Of a stretch of 5,137 nucleotides of DNA, positions 1 to 5,137 are shown piece after piece (within the stretch, counting starts at the first letter, position 1; each line of letters starts with the position of its first letter). Source of the stretch: an uncultured Saprospiraceae bacterium (GTDB lineage Bacteria > Bacteroidota > Bacteroidia > Chitinophagales > Saprospiraceae). The notes beneath the pieces were generated by a model, which made no database searches, was not told where the DNA came from, and saw only the letters and a list, made by a program, of their open reading frames with translations. The stretch is from contig CALIQO010000126.1 of assembly GCA_938044055.1 (NCBI GenBank), positions 1-5,137 on the forward strand. Reading direction: 5' to 3'. A program made the translations under genes and the position numbers.

Positions 1-78
1 ATGAAAGAAGTACAAATAGTATTAATTAGAAAAGAGTCCTGCTTCTAAATTAATTACTAATCTGAGTAACTTTTTTTA

Positions 79-86
79 TAGCTTTA
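79..86 (+). promoter_or_regulatory. Possible Bacteroidota -7 promoter element (weak)
   Basis: The octamer TAGCTTTA matches the Bacteroidota -7 consensus TAnnTTTG at five of six fixed positions; the final G is A. It lies about 50 bases before the serine hydrolase start, a reasonable distance. No clear TTG-type -33 element is seen around 20 bases upstream, and the surrounding DNA is so AT-rich that such a match can arise by chance. This is a candidate only. Confidence 0.2.
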
Positions 87-137
87 AGTATTTAATTTAA
101 TAGCTCTTTAGTTGTATTTATAACAAAACCACCATTC

Positions 138-194
138 ATGAAAACAACACTCTACACTTTAGTTTTTTTAGCATTGGCTCAACTGGGACTTTCT
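138..194 (+). other. Signal peptide of the serine hydrolase
   Basis: The first 19 codons give a Lys near the N-terminus, a hydrophobic core (LYTLVFLALAQLGL) and small residues at -3 and -1 (Gly17, Ser19), followed by Gln20. Gln directly after the cleavage site is common in exported Bacteroidota proteins. There is no cysteine at the boundary, which argues against a lipoprotein. Cleavage one residue later, after Gln20, is possible. Confidence 0.8.
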
Positions 195-1796
195 CAGATT
201 CCTCAAGCGGCAGAAGTAGATAAAATATTCGAAGCGTGGGATAATGAAAACGCTCCTGGATGTGCGTTGGGAATTTTTCAAGACGGGAAAGTTTTATATG
301 CCAGAGGATATGGCCAAGCGAATCTAGAGTATGGTATTCCTAATTCTCCGACGAGTGTGTTTAGAATTGCTTCTACATCTAAGCAGTTTACGGCAGCCTG
401 TATTGTATTGTTGTCTCAACAGAACAAGCTGTCCTTATCAGATCCTCTCTCTAAGTTCTATCCCGATTTCCCAGATTATGCTCAGAACATTACCATCACA
501 CACTTGCTTAATCATACCAGTGGTGTAAGAGACTATCTGGTTTTATCAAGCATCGCAGGACTTGAGGACATGGACCATTATGACGATGATCAAGTAGAGC
601 AGTGGCTTGAAAATCAAGAAGAGCTAAACTTCGAGCCTGGATCAGAATATACATACAGCAATTCTGGATATTGGTTACTGGGTCAGATTGTGGAGAAAGC
701 TTCTGGAAAGAACATGAGAGAGTATGCGGAAGAGGCAATTTTTATACCCTTAGGAATGAAGCATACACACTTTCACAACAATCACCGAGAAGTTGTTCCC
801 AATCGTGCAACAGGATATTACCCTGATGGCAGAGGAGGCAATATGATTCTTCAGACGACTTTAGAGATGATAGGAGATGGTGGCATATTCACTACGATAG
901 AAGACATGAAGTTGTGGGATGATCAGTTTTATACCCACACAGTTTTAAACAAAGACTTCTGGGATACGATGACTAAAAGAGGTGTCCTTAATAATGGGGA
1001 AGAAATAGATTATGCAGCGGGTCTGGGGATAGGAAGTTATAATGGGTTACGCACCATAGACCACGGCGGAGCATTCGTAGGGTATCGTGCACAATACCTT
1101 ACTTTTCCAGATAAGAATTTTTCTGTCGTTATTTTTGCCAATCGAGGAGACGCTAATCCGAGTAGGATGTCCTATCAGGTTGCGGATATATTTTTATCTA
1201 ATCAGTATGAAACAGAAACAACTGCGACACCAGAAGCAGTAAAGGAACCTACAGCTATAGAAATGTCTGAAGCTGAACTCAATGCTTTCTGTGGAGATTA
1301 CTGGAATGAAGCATCTTCTTATTCTAGAAGAATTTACTTAAAAGAAGGAAGTCTATATTATTACCGAAGCGCTTTTTCTGAAACCAAGCTGATTCCCATT
1401 TCCAGCAACACATTTCTCATGGAAGGAGTAGGCAATAACATCAATGTACGCTTCGATACAGAAGGGGGAAAACCAAGCAAATTAATTTTCATAGATGGTG
1501 GAAAAGAAGTTGCAACATCCGATTATTATAAAGTTGTTGAACCAGAAAAAACGATGCTGTCTTCTCTACAAGGAGAATATTATAGTAAAGAACTGGATAG
1601 TGAAATAACATTGAGATATGAAGAAGGAAGTCTGCTTATATACTTGAGAGGCAATGCTAGAGGTCCACTGACTTACGTAAAAGATAAGATGTTCAGCTTA
1701 GGAGGAATGTTTATGGTTTTTTCTGACTCTGAACCAGGTGTCTTTAGGGTCAATGCTGGTAGAGTGAAAAACTTAAGATTTGAGAAAAAAGGTTGA
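138..1796 (+). CDS. Exported serine hydrolase, beta-lactamase/PBP family (PF00144-type), with two C-terminal beta modules
   Basis: The 552-residue product is an exported serine hydrolase of the class C beta-lactamase / DD-peptidase / esterase fold. Residues 1-19 form a signal peptide with likely signal peptidase I cleavage GLS|Q at 19/20; there is no lipobox, so a periplasmic or secreted protein is expected. The catalytic domain spans about 25-355. Visible motifs are S79-T-S-K82 (SxxK nucleophile and general base), the family signature ITITHLLNHTSG at 118-129, Y173-S-N175 (YxN) and H309-G-G311 (in place of KTG). The active site therefore looks intact. After a Thr/Glu/Pro-rich linker (about 358-376), two related beta-rich modules follow (about 379-468 and 473-552), of the kind often attached to these hydrolases. 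ATG 138 is chosen because it gives the signal peptide and an in-frame TAA lies at 93-95 with no other ATG between. There is no Shine-Dalgarno, as is usual in Bacteroidota. The substrate (peptide, ester or beta-lactam) cannot be told; a resistance role is not supported. Confidence 0.93.
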   Translation: MKTTLYTLVFLALAQLGLSQIPQAAEVDKIFEAWDNENAPGCALGIFQDGKVLYARGYGQANLEYGIPNSPTSVFRIASTSKQFTAACIVLLSQQNKLSLSDPLSKFYPDFPDYAQNITITHLLNHTSGVRDYLVLSSIAGLEDMDHYDDDQVEQWLENQEELNFEPGSEYTYSNSGYWLLGQIVEKASGKNMREYAEEAIFIPLGMKHTHFHNNHREVVPNRATGYYPDGRGGNMILQTTLEMIGDGGIFTTIEDMKLWDDQFYTHTVLNKDFWDTMTKRGVLNNGEEIDYAAGLGIGSYNGLRTIDHGGAFVGYRAQYLTFPDKNFSVVIFANRGDANPSRMSYQVADIFLSNQYETETTATPEAVKEPTAIEMSEAELNAFCGDYWNEASSYSRRIYLKEGSLYYYRSAFSETKLIPISSNTFLMEGVGNNINVRFDTEGGKPSKLIFIDGGKEVATSDYYKVVEPEKTMLSSLQGEYYSKELDSEITLRYEEGSLLIYLRGNARGPLTYVKDKMFSLGGMFMVFSDSEPGVFRVNAGRVKNLRFEKKG

Positions 1797-1840
1797 TGGG
1801 ATCTAGACCATAATTTTTATGTGCCGATTGAAAAAACAAC

Positions 1841-1868
1841 AAAGCCGGAATGATTTTATTCCGGCTTT
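1841..1868. terminator. Bidirectional intrinsic terminator between convergent genes
   Basis: AAAGCCGGAAT (1841-1851) and ATTCCGGCTTT (1858-1868) form a perfect 11-bp stem around the 6-base loop GATTTT. It lies 44 bases after the stop of the serine hydrolase and 22 bases beyond the stop of the minus-strand gene, so it can serve both. Read on the minus strand, the stem is followed within a few bases by a run of six T (complement of 1831-1836), the classic U-tract. Read on the plus strand, the following bases are AT-rich (ATTTATATAAAAAATT) with a weaker T-run. Termination may thus be stronger for the minus-strand gene. Confidence 0.88.
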
Positions 1869-1890
1869 ATTTATATAAAAAATTAGATAG

Positions 1891-4800
1891 TTAGTCTTTG
1901 TTTCTAGGACCAGGTTTTATCTTTTCAGCATGCTTAAGTTTTTCTAGTTCCGTCCTTATTTTTTTCTGGTAAGCTTGTTGCTTTTCTGTGGATTGAGCGT
2001 TCTGTTCCGGTAACGCTACTTCTTTTCCAGAATTTACTTTCGCAACCGCCGATGGTTTTTCATTTCTAAATTTATTAGACTGGGACCTAGAAGCATTCTG
2101 CCCATAAGCATCCGGCGCAAGATAGGTGCCTCTGTGTTTTCCTTTGTCTTGTTCTGGTTCGAATCTGTTCTGTTGAGCCCATGGATCATTTCTTACTCCT
2201 GTCACCATCCAGCTGACTTCTACATGAGGCTCGCTGGTTCGGATTACGAAGGCATTGTCTTCAATTTTTTCTGCTATGATCGCTTGCGCAAATGTACCGA
2301 TGACGGTCAATTGATACCTAAAAGCCATATTGAGTGCCTCGAAATATGAGGGCATCTCTACGATTGCATAACCTTCTTCATCTGTAGTTATATTGCCATT
2401 GTAAATGTTCATCATTTCTGGACTTTCTACAAATGAATGTACCAAGTATTTATTTTCAGGATCTTGTGGGTGATCTATTTTAAATGTTCCTCCTAGTTTA
2501 GATAAGTTACCTAAAATCTCAACATCTCCTCGGAATGAGCCAGCTAGACTATTGCCAGAAACACTAATCCCTTCTGCAATTATTCCGATTGCTTCACCAC
2601 TTTCTGCATCAGCTATCGCGTAGACTCCGGTAGATTCTTGATCTAGAGTACTTATCGAATATCCAAACATGCCTACGTTTTTTCCTATATCAGCTGATGC
2701 GACGCCGATGACTCCTGTATTGAAGGATTCAGGGTCAACTTTAGAGGTATTGCTAAATCCGATAATCCCAGCGTCATCAAAAGCCTGAGATTCTCCAGTA
2801 GCCTTAGAATATGTTCCAGCATGAAAGGTAGAGAATACACCAGGCAAATCAATATCTGTAAGAGGGGTTGCTTTATCATCTAGAAATCCAGTTACCTCGA
2901 ACCTTGCCCCTAAGCCATAACCTTTTCCTGAAACGCCTTCTGAAATTGCACCCGGTTGAGCTATGGCATCTAAACCTATATTGAATAAACCTGTCGTACC
3001 TGTCTGTCCAGCTACTGTTCGTATTCCTAGGTTAACTTGATCACTTATAGAACGTATATCAGCACCTATTCCCGTTACCGATGGACGAACTTCTACTCTT
3101 GCCCCTGTAGGTATCGGAGCGTTGATGTAAGTTTCAGAACCATGCGTAATGGAGGTAGAACCAGATTGAATATTCGTTATACTGCCAGAAACAACAGAGG
3201 TACCTGTGTCAAATGCATCGATAGAAGTATTCGTTCCTATAATGGATTTTTCTACGCCGTTTACAGCTTCCACAATGAAGTTATTAGTAGCGGTCGCATC
3301 TCCTAAGGTATTGATCTCATTTGCGGAAGCGATGGTAAAAGCAGATTCAGTTTCCGGAGTCATAATACTATATTGTCCGATTCCGGTAGTGGTGTATGTT
3401 ACATTGTTCTGAATACCGATGGCAAGATTACCACCAGAGGTTTCAGAAAATATACCGTATGCTTCCCCTCCAGTTGATGTATTGAGAGAAGCTCCTCGCG
3501 CAGTCAGAAACCCAAACGATTCGAACAATCCACCCCTGGCATTGTCACTATCGAATACCAAGCCATGTATGCCGTGATTCATTCCTCTTACACCTCCTCG
3601 AGCAATGCCTTGTACGCCATAGTTGTCATTCAACCCGAAGGCTTGTCCTGACATTGCAACATGGGGAAAATCTCCAGAACCAGTAATGTCTGCTCTTATG
3701 GCTTGCCTATTGGAACCAGTGGTCTCTTCTCCCGACTGTAGAATGGCATAAATAGCTGATTCTTCTCCCCTGAAGAAACCACCGATGCCCCCTTCATTGG
3801 TGGCAGTGGCTTCTATTCCGACGCCATTTAGACTCATGGTGTTGGCAGCGGTTATGGATGCTTGACCATTCAAGTCATTGCTTTTCTGGACACGTAAGCC
3901 TTGTTCTACAAAAGCGTACTTGTCATACAACACACCCACTTCTTCGAAGCCCATACCCGTATCTTCCTCTACAATAGACCATACACTTTCTCCACCTCCA
4001 GCATCCCTCCATTCTAGGCTTCCAGCACCATCTGTAGTTAATACTTGATCTGGATTTCCATCTGTCAAGGGGAACCAGTACTCTCCTAAGATGTTTACCT
4101 CGGCATTGAGGGATAATAGGTCTTCTTGAAAATTTCCGAAGATCAATGGATTGGCAGTATCCTCATTGTCGATCACCAGCTGATCGCTTTTCGTGCCAAA
4201 GTTGCTTTCTCCTACATTGTTACCGATAAATACATTTCTAGAACCATTGGCATCTCGACCTGCATGCGCCCCTATATATACATTATCATCGCCATCCGAA
4301 TTTAAACCAGCCTGATATCCCATAATCGTATTATATGAACCAGATGCATTGAGTCTTCCGGCTTCAGCTCCTACAAAGGTGTTCTGAGATCCTGTATTCT
4401 GAGATCCAGCTAGAGAGCCCACACCCACGTTTAAGTCTCCGACCTGATTAGCAGTTCCCGCTTGTGCTCCGAGATATGTATTTCTATCACCGGTAGTGTT
4501 AGCTAGACCGGCACTCTCTCCTACGAATACATTCTGTTCTGCATTACTTTCTATTCCGGCTCCTGAACCTATATGGACCGGACCAGGTGTCTGGATGGAT
4601 AGGAGGCCTTCATTGTTGTCATATACAATTAGGGCGTTATTAGGTGTCTGAATGACCGGGCTGCCATTATCCGCAACTCTTACTCTTCCTGTATTGTCGG
4701 GATTGCTTATGGAGGTAACTTGTATGTCATCCGTTGTTCCGCTGAGACTTATTGTGCTGGTTAAGGGGTCCCAGGATAAATCCTGAATCTCATTCATCGG

Positions 4801-5137
4801 ATCTGCATCTGCATCAGCCCCTCCACTTACATTTTCCCAAGTTACATTTCCTGCTCCATCGGTCTGGAGAACTTGTCCGGAAGTACCATCTACAACTGGA
4901 AAATTATATTCTTCACCTATCTGTAATTCTCCATTAATCTTTAATGTGTTTTCATCAAATTTTCCATAAATCAAGGGAACATCTGTATCGACAACATCAA
5001 TCAATAAAGTAGATGTCGCATTTAAGAAATTGGTTTTACCCACATCGTTTCCGAGGAATACATTATTACTACCAGAATTACTCTTACCAGACTCAGTCCC
5101 AAGAAAAACATTGTTGGACCCTTGGCTGTTGGCTCCA
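1891..5137 (-). CDS. Giant modular repeat protein, fibre/adhesin-like (5' end outside window)
   Basis: The stop TAA is the complement of 1891-1893, and the frame is open to the right edge, giving at least 1081 residues. A GTG at 5043 could be read as a start, but the 31 codons upstream of it are in frame and continue the same repeat (NNVFLGTESGKSN then NNVFLGNDVGKTN), so the gene starts outside the window. Numbering residues from that GTG, the order is: repeat array end (before 6); cap A (13-71); DADADP linker (77-82) leading to a NEIQDLSWDP segment; seven NxxxGxxAG repeats (171-283); cap B (289-347); Gly/Ser/Thr-rich region (352-758); GxxG ladder (759-839); conserved C-terminal module (833-982); basic tail (983-1050). 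The composition (rich in G, N, S, T, D; no Cys noticed) fits an extracellular beta-roll or beta-helix fibre. Similar modules occur in phage-tail-fibre-like and adhesin-like proteins of Bacteroidota and Planctomycetes. No peptidase S74 chaperone or type IX secretion C-terminal domain is recognised. The function is unknown; surface attachment is an inference. Confidence 0.9.
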   Translation of the reverse strand, partial: GANSQGSNNVFLGTESGKSNSGSNNVFLGNDVGKTNFLNATSTLLIDVVDTDVPLIYGKFDENTLKINGELQIGEEYNFPVVDGTSGQVLQTDGAGNVTWENVSGGADADADPMNEIQDLSWDPLTSTISLSGTTDDIQVTSISNPDNTGRVRVADNGSPVIQTPNNALIVYDNNEGLLSIQTPGPVHIGSGAGIESNAEQNVFVGESAGLANTTGDRNTYLGAQAGTANQVGDLNVGVGSLAGSQNTGSQNTFVGAEAGRLNASGSYNTIMGYQAGLNSDGDDNVYIGAHAGRDANGSRNVFIGNNVGESNFGTKSDQLVIDNEDTANPLIFGNFQEDLLSLNAEVNILGEYWFPLTDGNPDQVLTTDGAGSLEWRDAGGGESVWSIVEEDTGMGFEEVGVLYDKYAFVEQGLRVQKSNDLNGQASITAANTMSLNGVGIEATATNEGGIGGFFRGEESAIYAILQSGEETTGSNRQAIRADITGSGDFPHVAMSGQAFGLNDNYGVQGIARGGVRGMNHGIHGLVFDSDNARGGLFESFGFLTARGASLNTSTGGEAYGIFSETSGGNLAIGIQNNVTYTTTGIGQYSIMTPETESAFTIASANEINTLGDATATNNFIVEAVNGVEKSIIGTNTSIDAFDTGTSVVSGSITNIQSGSTSITHGSETYINAPIPTGARVEVRPSVTGIGADIRSISDQVNLGIRTVAGQTGTTGLFNIGLDAIAQPGAISEGVSGKGYGLGARFEVTGFLDDKATPLTDIDLPGVFSTFHAGTYSKATGESQAFDDAGIIGFSNTSKVDPESFNTGVIGVASADIGKNVGMFGYSISTLDQESTGVYAIADAESGEAIGIIAEGISVSGNSLAGSFRGDVEILGNLSKLGGTFKIDHPQDPENKYLVHSFVESPEMMNIYNGNITTDEEGYAIVEMPSYFEALNMAFRYQLTVIGTFAQAIIAEKIEDNAFVIRTSEPHVEVSWMVTGVRNDPWAQQNRFEPEQDKGKHRGTYLAPDAYGQNASRSQSNKFRNEKPSAVAKVNSGKEVALPEQNAQSTEKQQAYQKKIRTELEKLKHAEKIKPGPRNKD
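1894..2097 (-). other. Basic, probably helical C-terminal tail of the repeat protein
   Basis: Residues 983-1050 (numbered from the GTG at 5043) follow the conserved C-terminal module, which ends near YLAPDAYGQ. The tail has 12 Lys and 4 Arg against 7 Glu and 1 Asp (net about +8) and is rich in Gln, Asn and Ser. Its second half, around KQQAYQKKIRTELEKLKHAE, looks helical and could form a short coiled coil. It differs sharply from the Gly/Thr-rich acidic body of the protein. It could bind the cell surface or another polymer, but this is a guess from charge alone. Confidence 0.6.
2098..2547 (-). other. Conserved C-terminal module (GNLSK..FKIDHP..NKYLVHSFVESPEMMNIYNG)
   Basis: Residues 833-982 start with LAGSFRGDVEILGNLSKLGG and continue through FKIDHPQDPENKYLVHSFVE, SPEMMNIYNG, EALNMAFRYQLTVIG and VSWMVTGVRNDPWAQQNR. 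From memory, closely similar blocks end many large, mostly hypothetical repeat proteins in Bacteroidota, Planctomycetes and other bacteria, typically right after GxYG or GxFxG repeats, as here. The segment is not Gly-rich and looks like a folded globular beta domain that may cap or trimerise the fibre. No catalytic motif is seen. I do not know an accepted functional name for it. Confidence 0.7.
2527..2769 (-). repeat. Ladder of 14-15-residue GxxG rungs
   Basis: Rungs begin at G759 (GIIGFSN), G777 (GVIGVAS), G791 (GMFGYSI), G806 (GVYAIAD), G820 (GIIAEGI) and G835 (GSFRGDV), with spacings of 18, 14, 15, 14 and 15 residues. The pattern is Gly, two hydrophobics, then Gly or Ala, with a polar Ser/Asp/Glu turn in between, as expected for stacked beta strands. 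The last rung runs directly into the conserved C-terminal module. The repeats are diverged in DNA and visible only in protein. Confidence 0.7.
2770..3990 (-). other. Gly/Ser/Thr-rich central region of the repeat protein
   Basis: Residues 352-758 have no recognised catalytic motif. They contain irregular rung-like pieces such as GIEATATNEGGIGGFFRG (409-426), YGVQGIARGGVRGMNHGIHG and ARGGLFESFG, which resemble the ladder nearer the C-terminus and suggest diverged beta-helix or beta-roll repeats. A Thr/Ser/Asn-rich stretch (VSGSITNIQSGSTSITHGSE) lies in the middle. Spacing is too irregular to define repeat units by eye. Confidence 0.5.
4003..4179 (-). repeat. Cap module B (second copy)
   Basis: Residues 289-347 run from LVIDNEDTANPLIFGNF to QVLTTDGAGSLEWRD. 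They align without gaps to cap A at 4831-5007, with 30 of 59 residues identical, including D-T-x-x-PLI-x-G-x-F, EYxFPxxDG and QVLxTDGAG with a final Trp. The module ends the seven-repeat array, just as cap A ends the array at the window edge. It is therefore probably a beta-roll cap plus connector. Confidence 0.85.
4195..4533 (-). repeat. Seven tandem 16-17-residue NxxxGxxAG beta-roll repeats
   Basis: Units start at N171 (NVFVGESAGLANTTGDR), N188 (NTYLGAQAG), N205 (NVGVGSLAG), N221 (NTFVGAEAG), N238 (NTIMGYQAG), N254 (NVYIGAHAG) and N270 (NVFIGNNVG). Lengths are 17, 17, 16, 17, 16 and 16 residues, and the last is partial. The consensus is N-[VT]-hydrophobic-hydrophobic-G-x-x-A-G followed by a polar N/S/G turn. 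This recalls the left-handed beta-roll heads of YadA-like trimeric adhesins, whose repeat is somewhat shorter (about 14-15). The DNA copies are diverged, so this is not a recent expansion. Confidence 0.85.
4788..4816 (-). other. DADADP-NEIQ linker between the two repeat modules
   Basis: Residues 76-86 read ADADADPMNEI and continue DLSWDPLTSTISLSG. The Asp-Ala run is encoded by short GCAGAT-like hexamer repeats (complement of about 4801-4815). The DxDxDP followed by NEIQ-L motif is common in long Bacteroidota surface proteins, where the acidic run may bind calcium; that role is inferred here. It joins cap A to the segment before the second repeat array. Confidence 0.55.
4831..5007 (-). repeat. 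Cap module A (first copy)
   Basis: Residues 13-71 run from LLIDVVDTDVPLIYGKF to GQVLQTDGAGNVTWEN. They are the ungapped partner of cap B (30 of 59 identical). The module directly follows repeats that reach the window edge, so an array-plus-cap unit has been duplicated. Divergence near 50% at protein level points to an old duplication or to recruitment of two family members. Confidence 0.85.
5026..5137 (-). repeat. End of an upstream NxxxGxxxGK repeat array, cut by the window edge
   Basis: Reading the frame upstream of the GTG at 5043 gives GANSQGSNNVFLGTESGK, then SNSGSNNVFLGNDVGKTNF. That is two copies of the motif NNVFLG-x-[ED]-x-GK, 16-17 residues apart. They match the NVFVG/NVFIG repeats of the second array. 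More copies probably lie beyond the edge. Confidence 0.8.

Noticed and set aside
1..48. Short + strand reading frame MKEVQIVLIRKESCF ending in TAA at 46-48.
   Set aside because: It has only 15 codons and no ribosome binding site. It may be chance, or the end of a gene starting left of the window; the window cannot decide.
19..57. Imperfect AT-rich inverted repeat (GTATTAATTAGAA with TTCTAAATTAATTAC).
   Set aside because: The arms need two bulges and contain almost no G or C, and no T-run follows directly. It is expected by chance in such AT-rich DNA.
138..1796. Calling the serine hydrolase a class C beta-lactamase or resistance gene.
   Set aside because: SxxK, YxN and HGG are shared with esterases, DD-peptidases and aminopeptidases. 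HGG instead of KTG and the extra C-terminal modules do not favour a true beta-lactamase.
2134..3412. Open frames on the + strand opposite the repeat protein (for example 2134-2349, 3037-3306, 3206-3412).
   Set aside because: They are antisense to a long well-supported coding frame. Their translations are low-complexity, with no recognisable domain or start signal.
4195..4533. A CRISPR array or DNA-level tandem repeat.
   Set aside because: Periodicity of about 48-51 bases comes from protein repeats. The DNA copies are diverged throughout, with no identical repeats separated by unique spacers.
1891..5137. Reading the repeat protein as a prophage tail fibre.
   Set aside because: The modules resemble tail-fibre parts, but no phage structural, integrase or lysis gene is present and the neighbour is an ordinary exported hydrolase. 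The same modules are common in chromosomal surface proteins.

Overview
The window looks like chromosomal DNA of a Bacteroidota bacterium, most likely a marine or environmental member of the Flavobacteriia, Cytophagia or Saprospiria. The basis is AT-rich DNA, a gene start with an A-rich leader and no Shine-Dalgarno, a signal peptide that leaves a Gln at the mature N-terminus, and a long modular repeat protein with motifs common in that phylum (DADADP-NEIQ-L, GQVLxTDGAG). This is recognition of style; genus and species cannot be read from the sequence.

Layout: positions 1-137 are a very AT-rich leader with no supportable gene. A complete gene on the + strand (138-1796) encodes an exported serine hydrolase of the beta-lactamase/penicillin-binding-protein fold. 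It has a visible SxxK / YxN / HGG active site and a C-terminal extension made of two related beta-rich modules. A 94-bp gap follows, holding a strong GC-rich hairpin (1841-1868) with an 11-bp perfect stem, placed to terminate both converging genes. The rest of the window (1891-5137, minus strand) is the 3' part of one very large gene that runs off the right edge. Its frame stays open to the last base, so the true start lies outside the window.

The large protein is built of modules. From N- to C-terminus the visible part has: the end of one glycine-rich 16-17-residue repeat array, a 59-residue cap, a DADADP linker, a second array of seven such repeats, a second copy of the cap (30 of 59 residues identical, no gaps), a roughly 400-residue Gly/Thr/Ser-rich region, a ladder of 14-15-residue GxxG rungs, a conserved C-terminal module, and a 68-residue basic, probably helical tail. 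The best reading is an extracellular fibre or adhesin-like beta-roll protein; its ligand and function are unknown.

The two genes converge and share a terminator. Nothing shows that they work together, and no mobile element, RNA gene or CRISPR array was seen. The most interesting material is the architecture of the large repeat protein, not a recognisable new multi-gene system.
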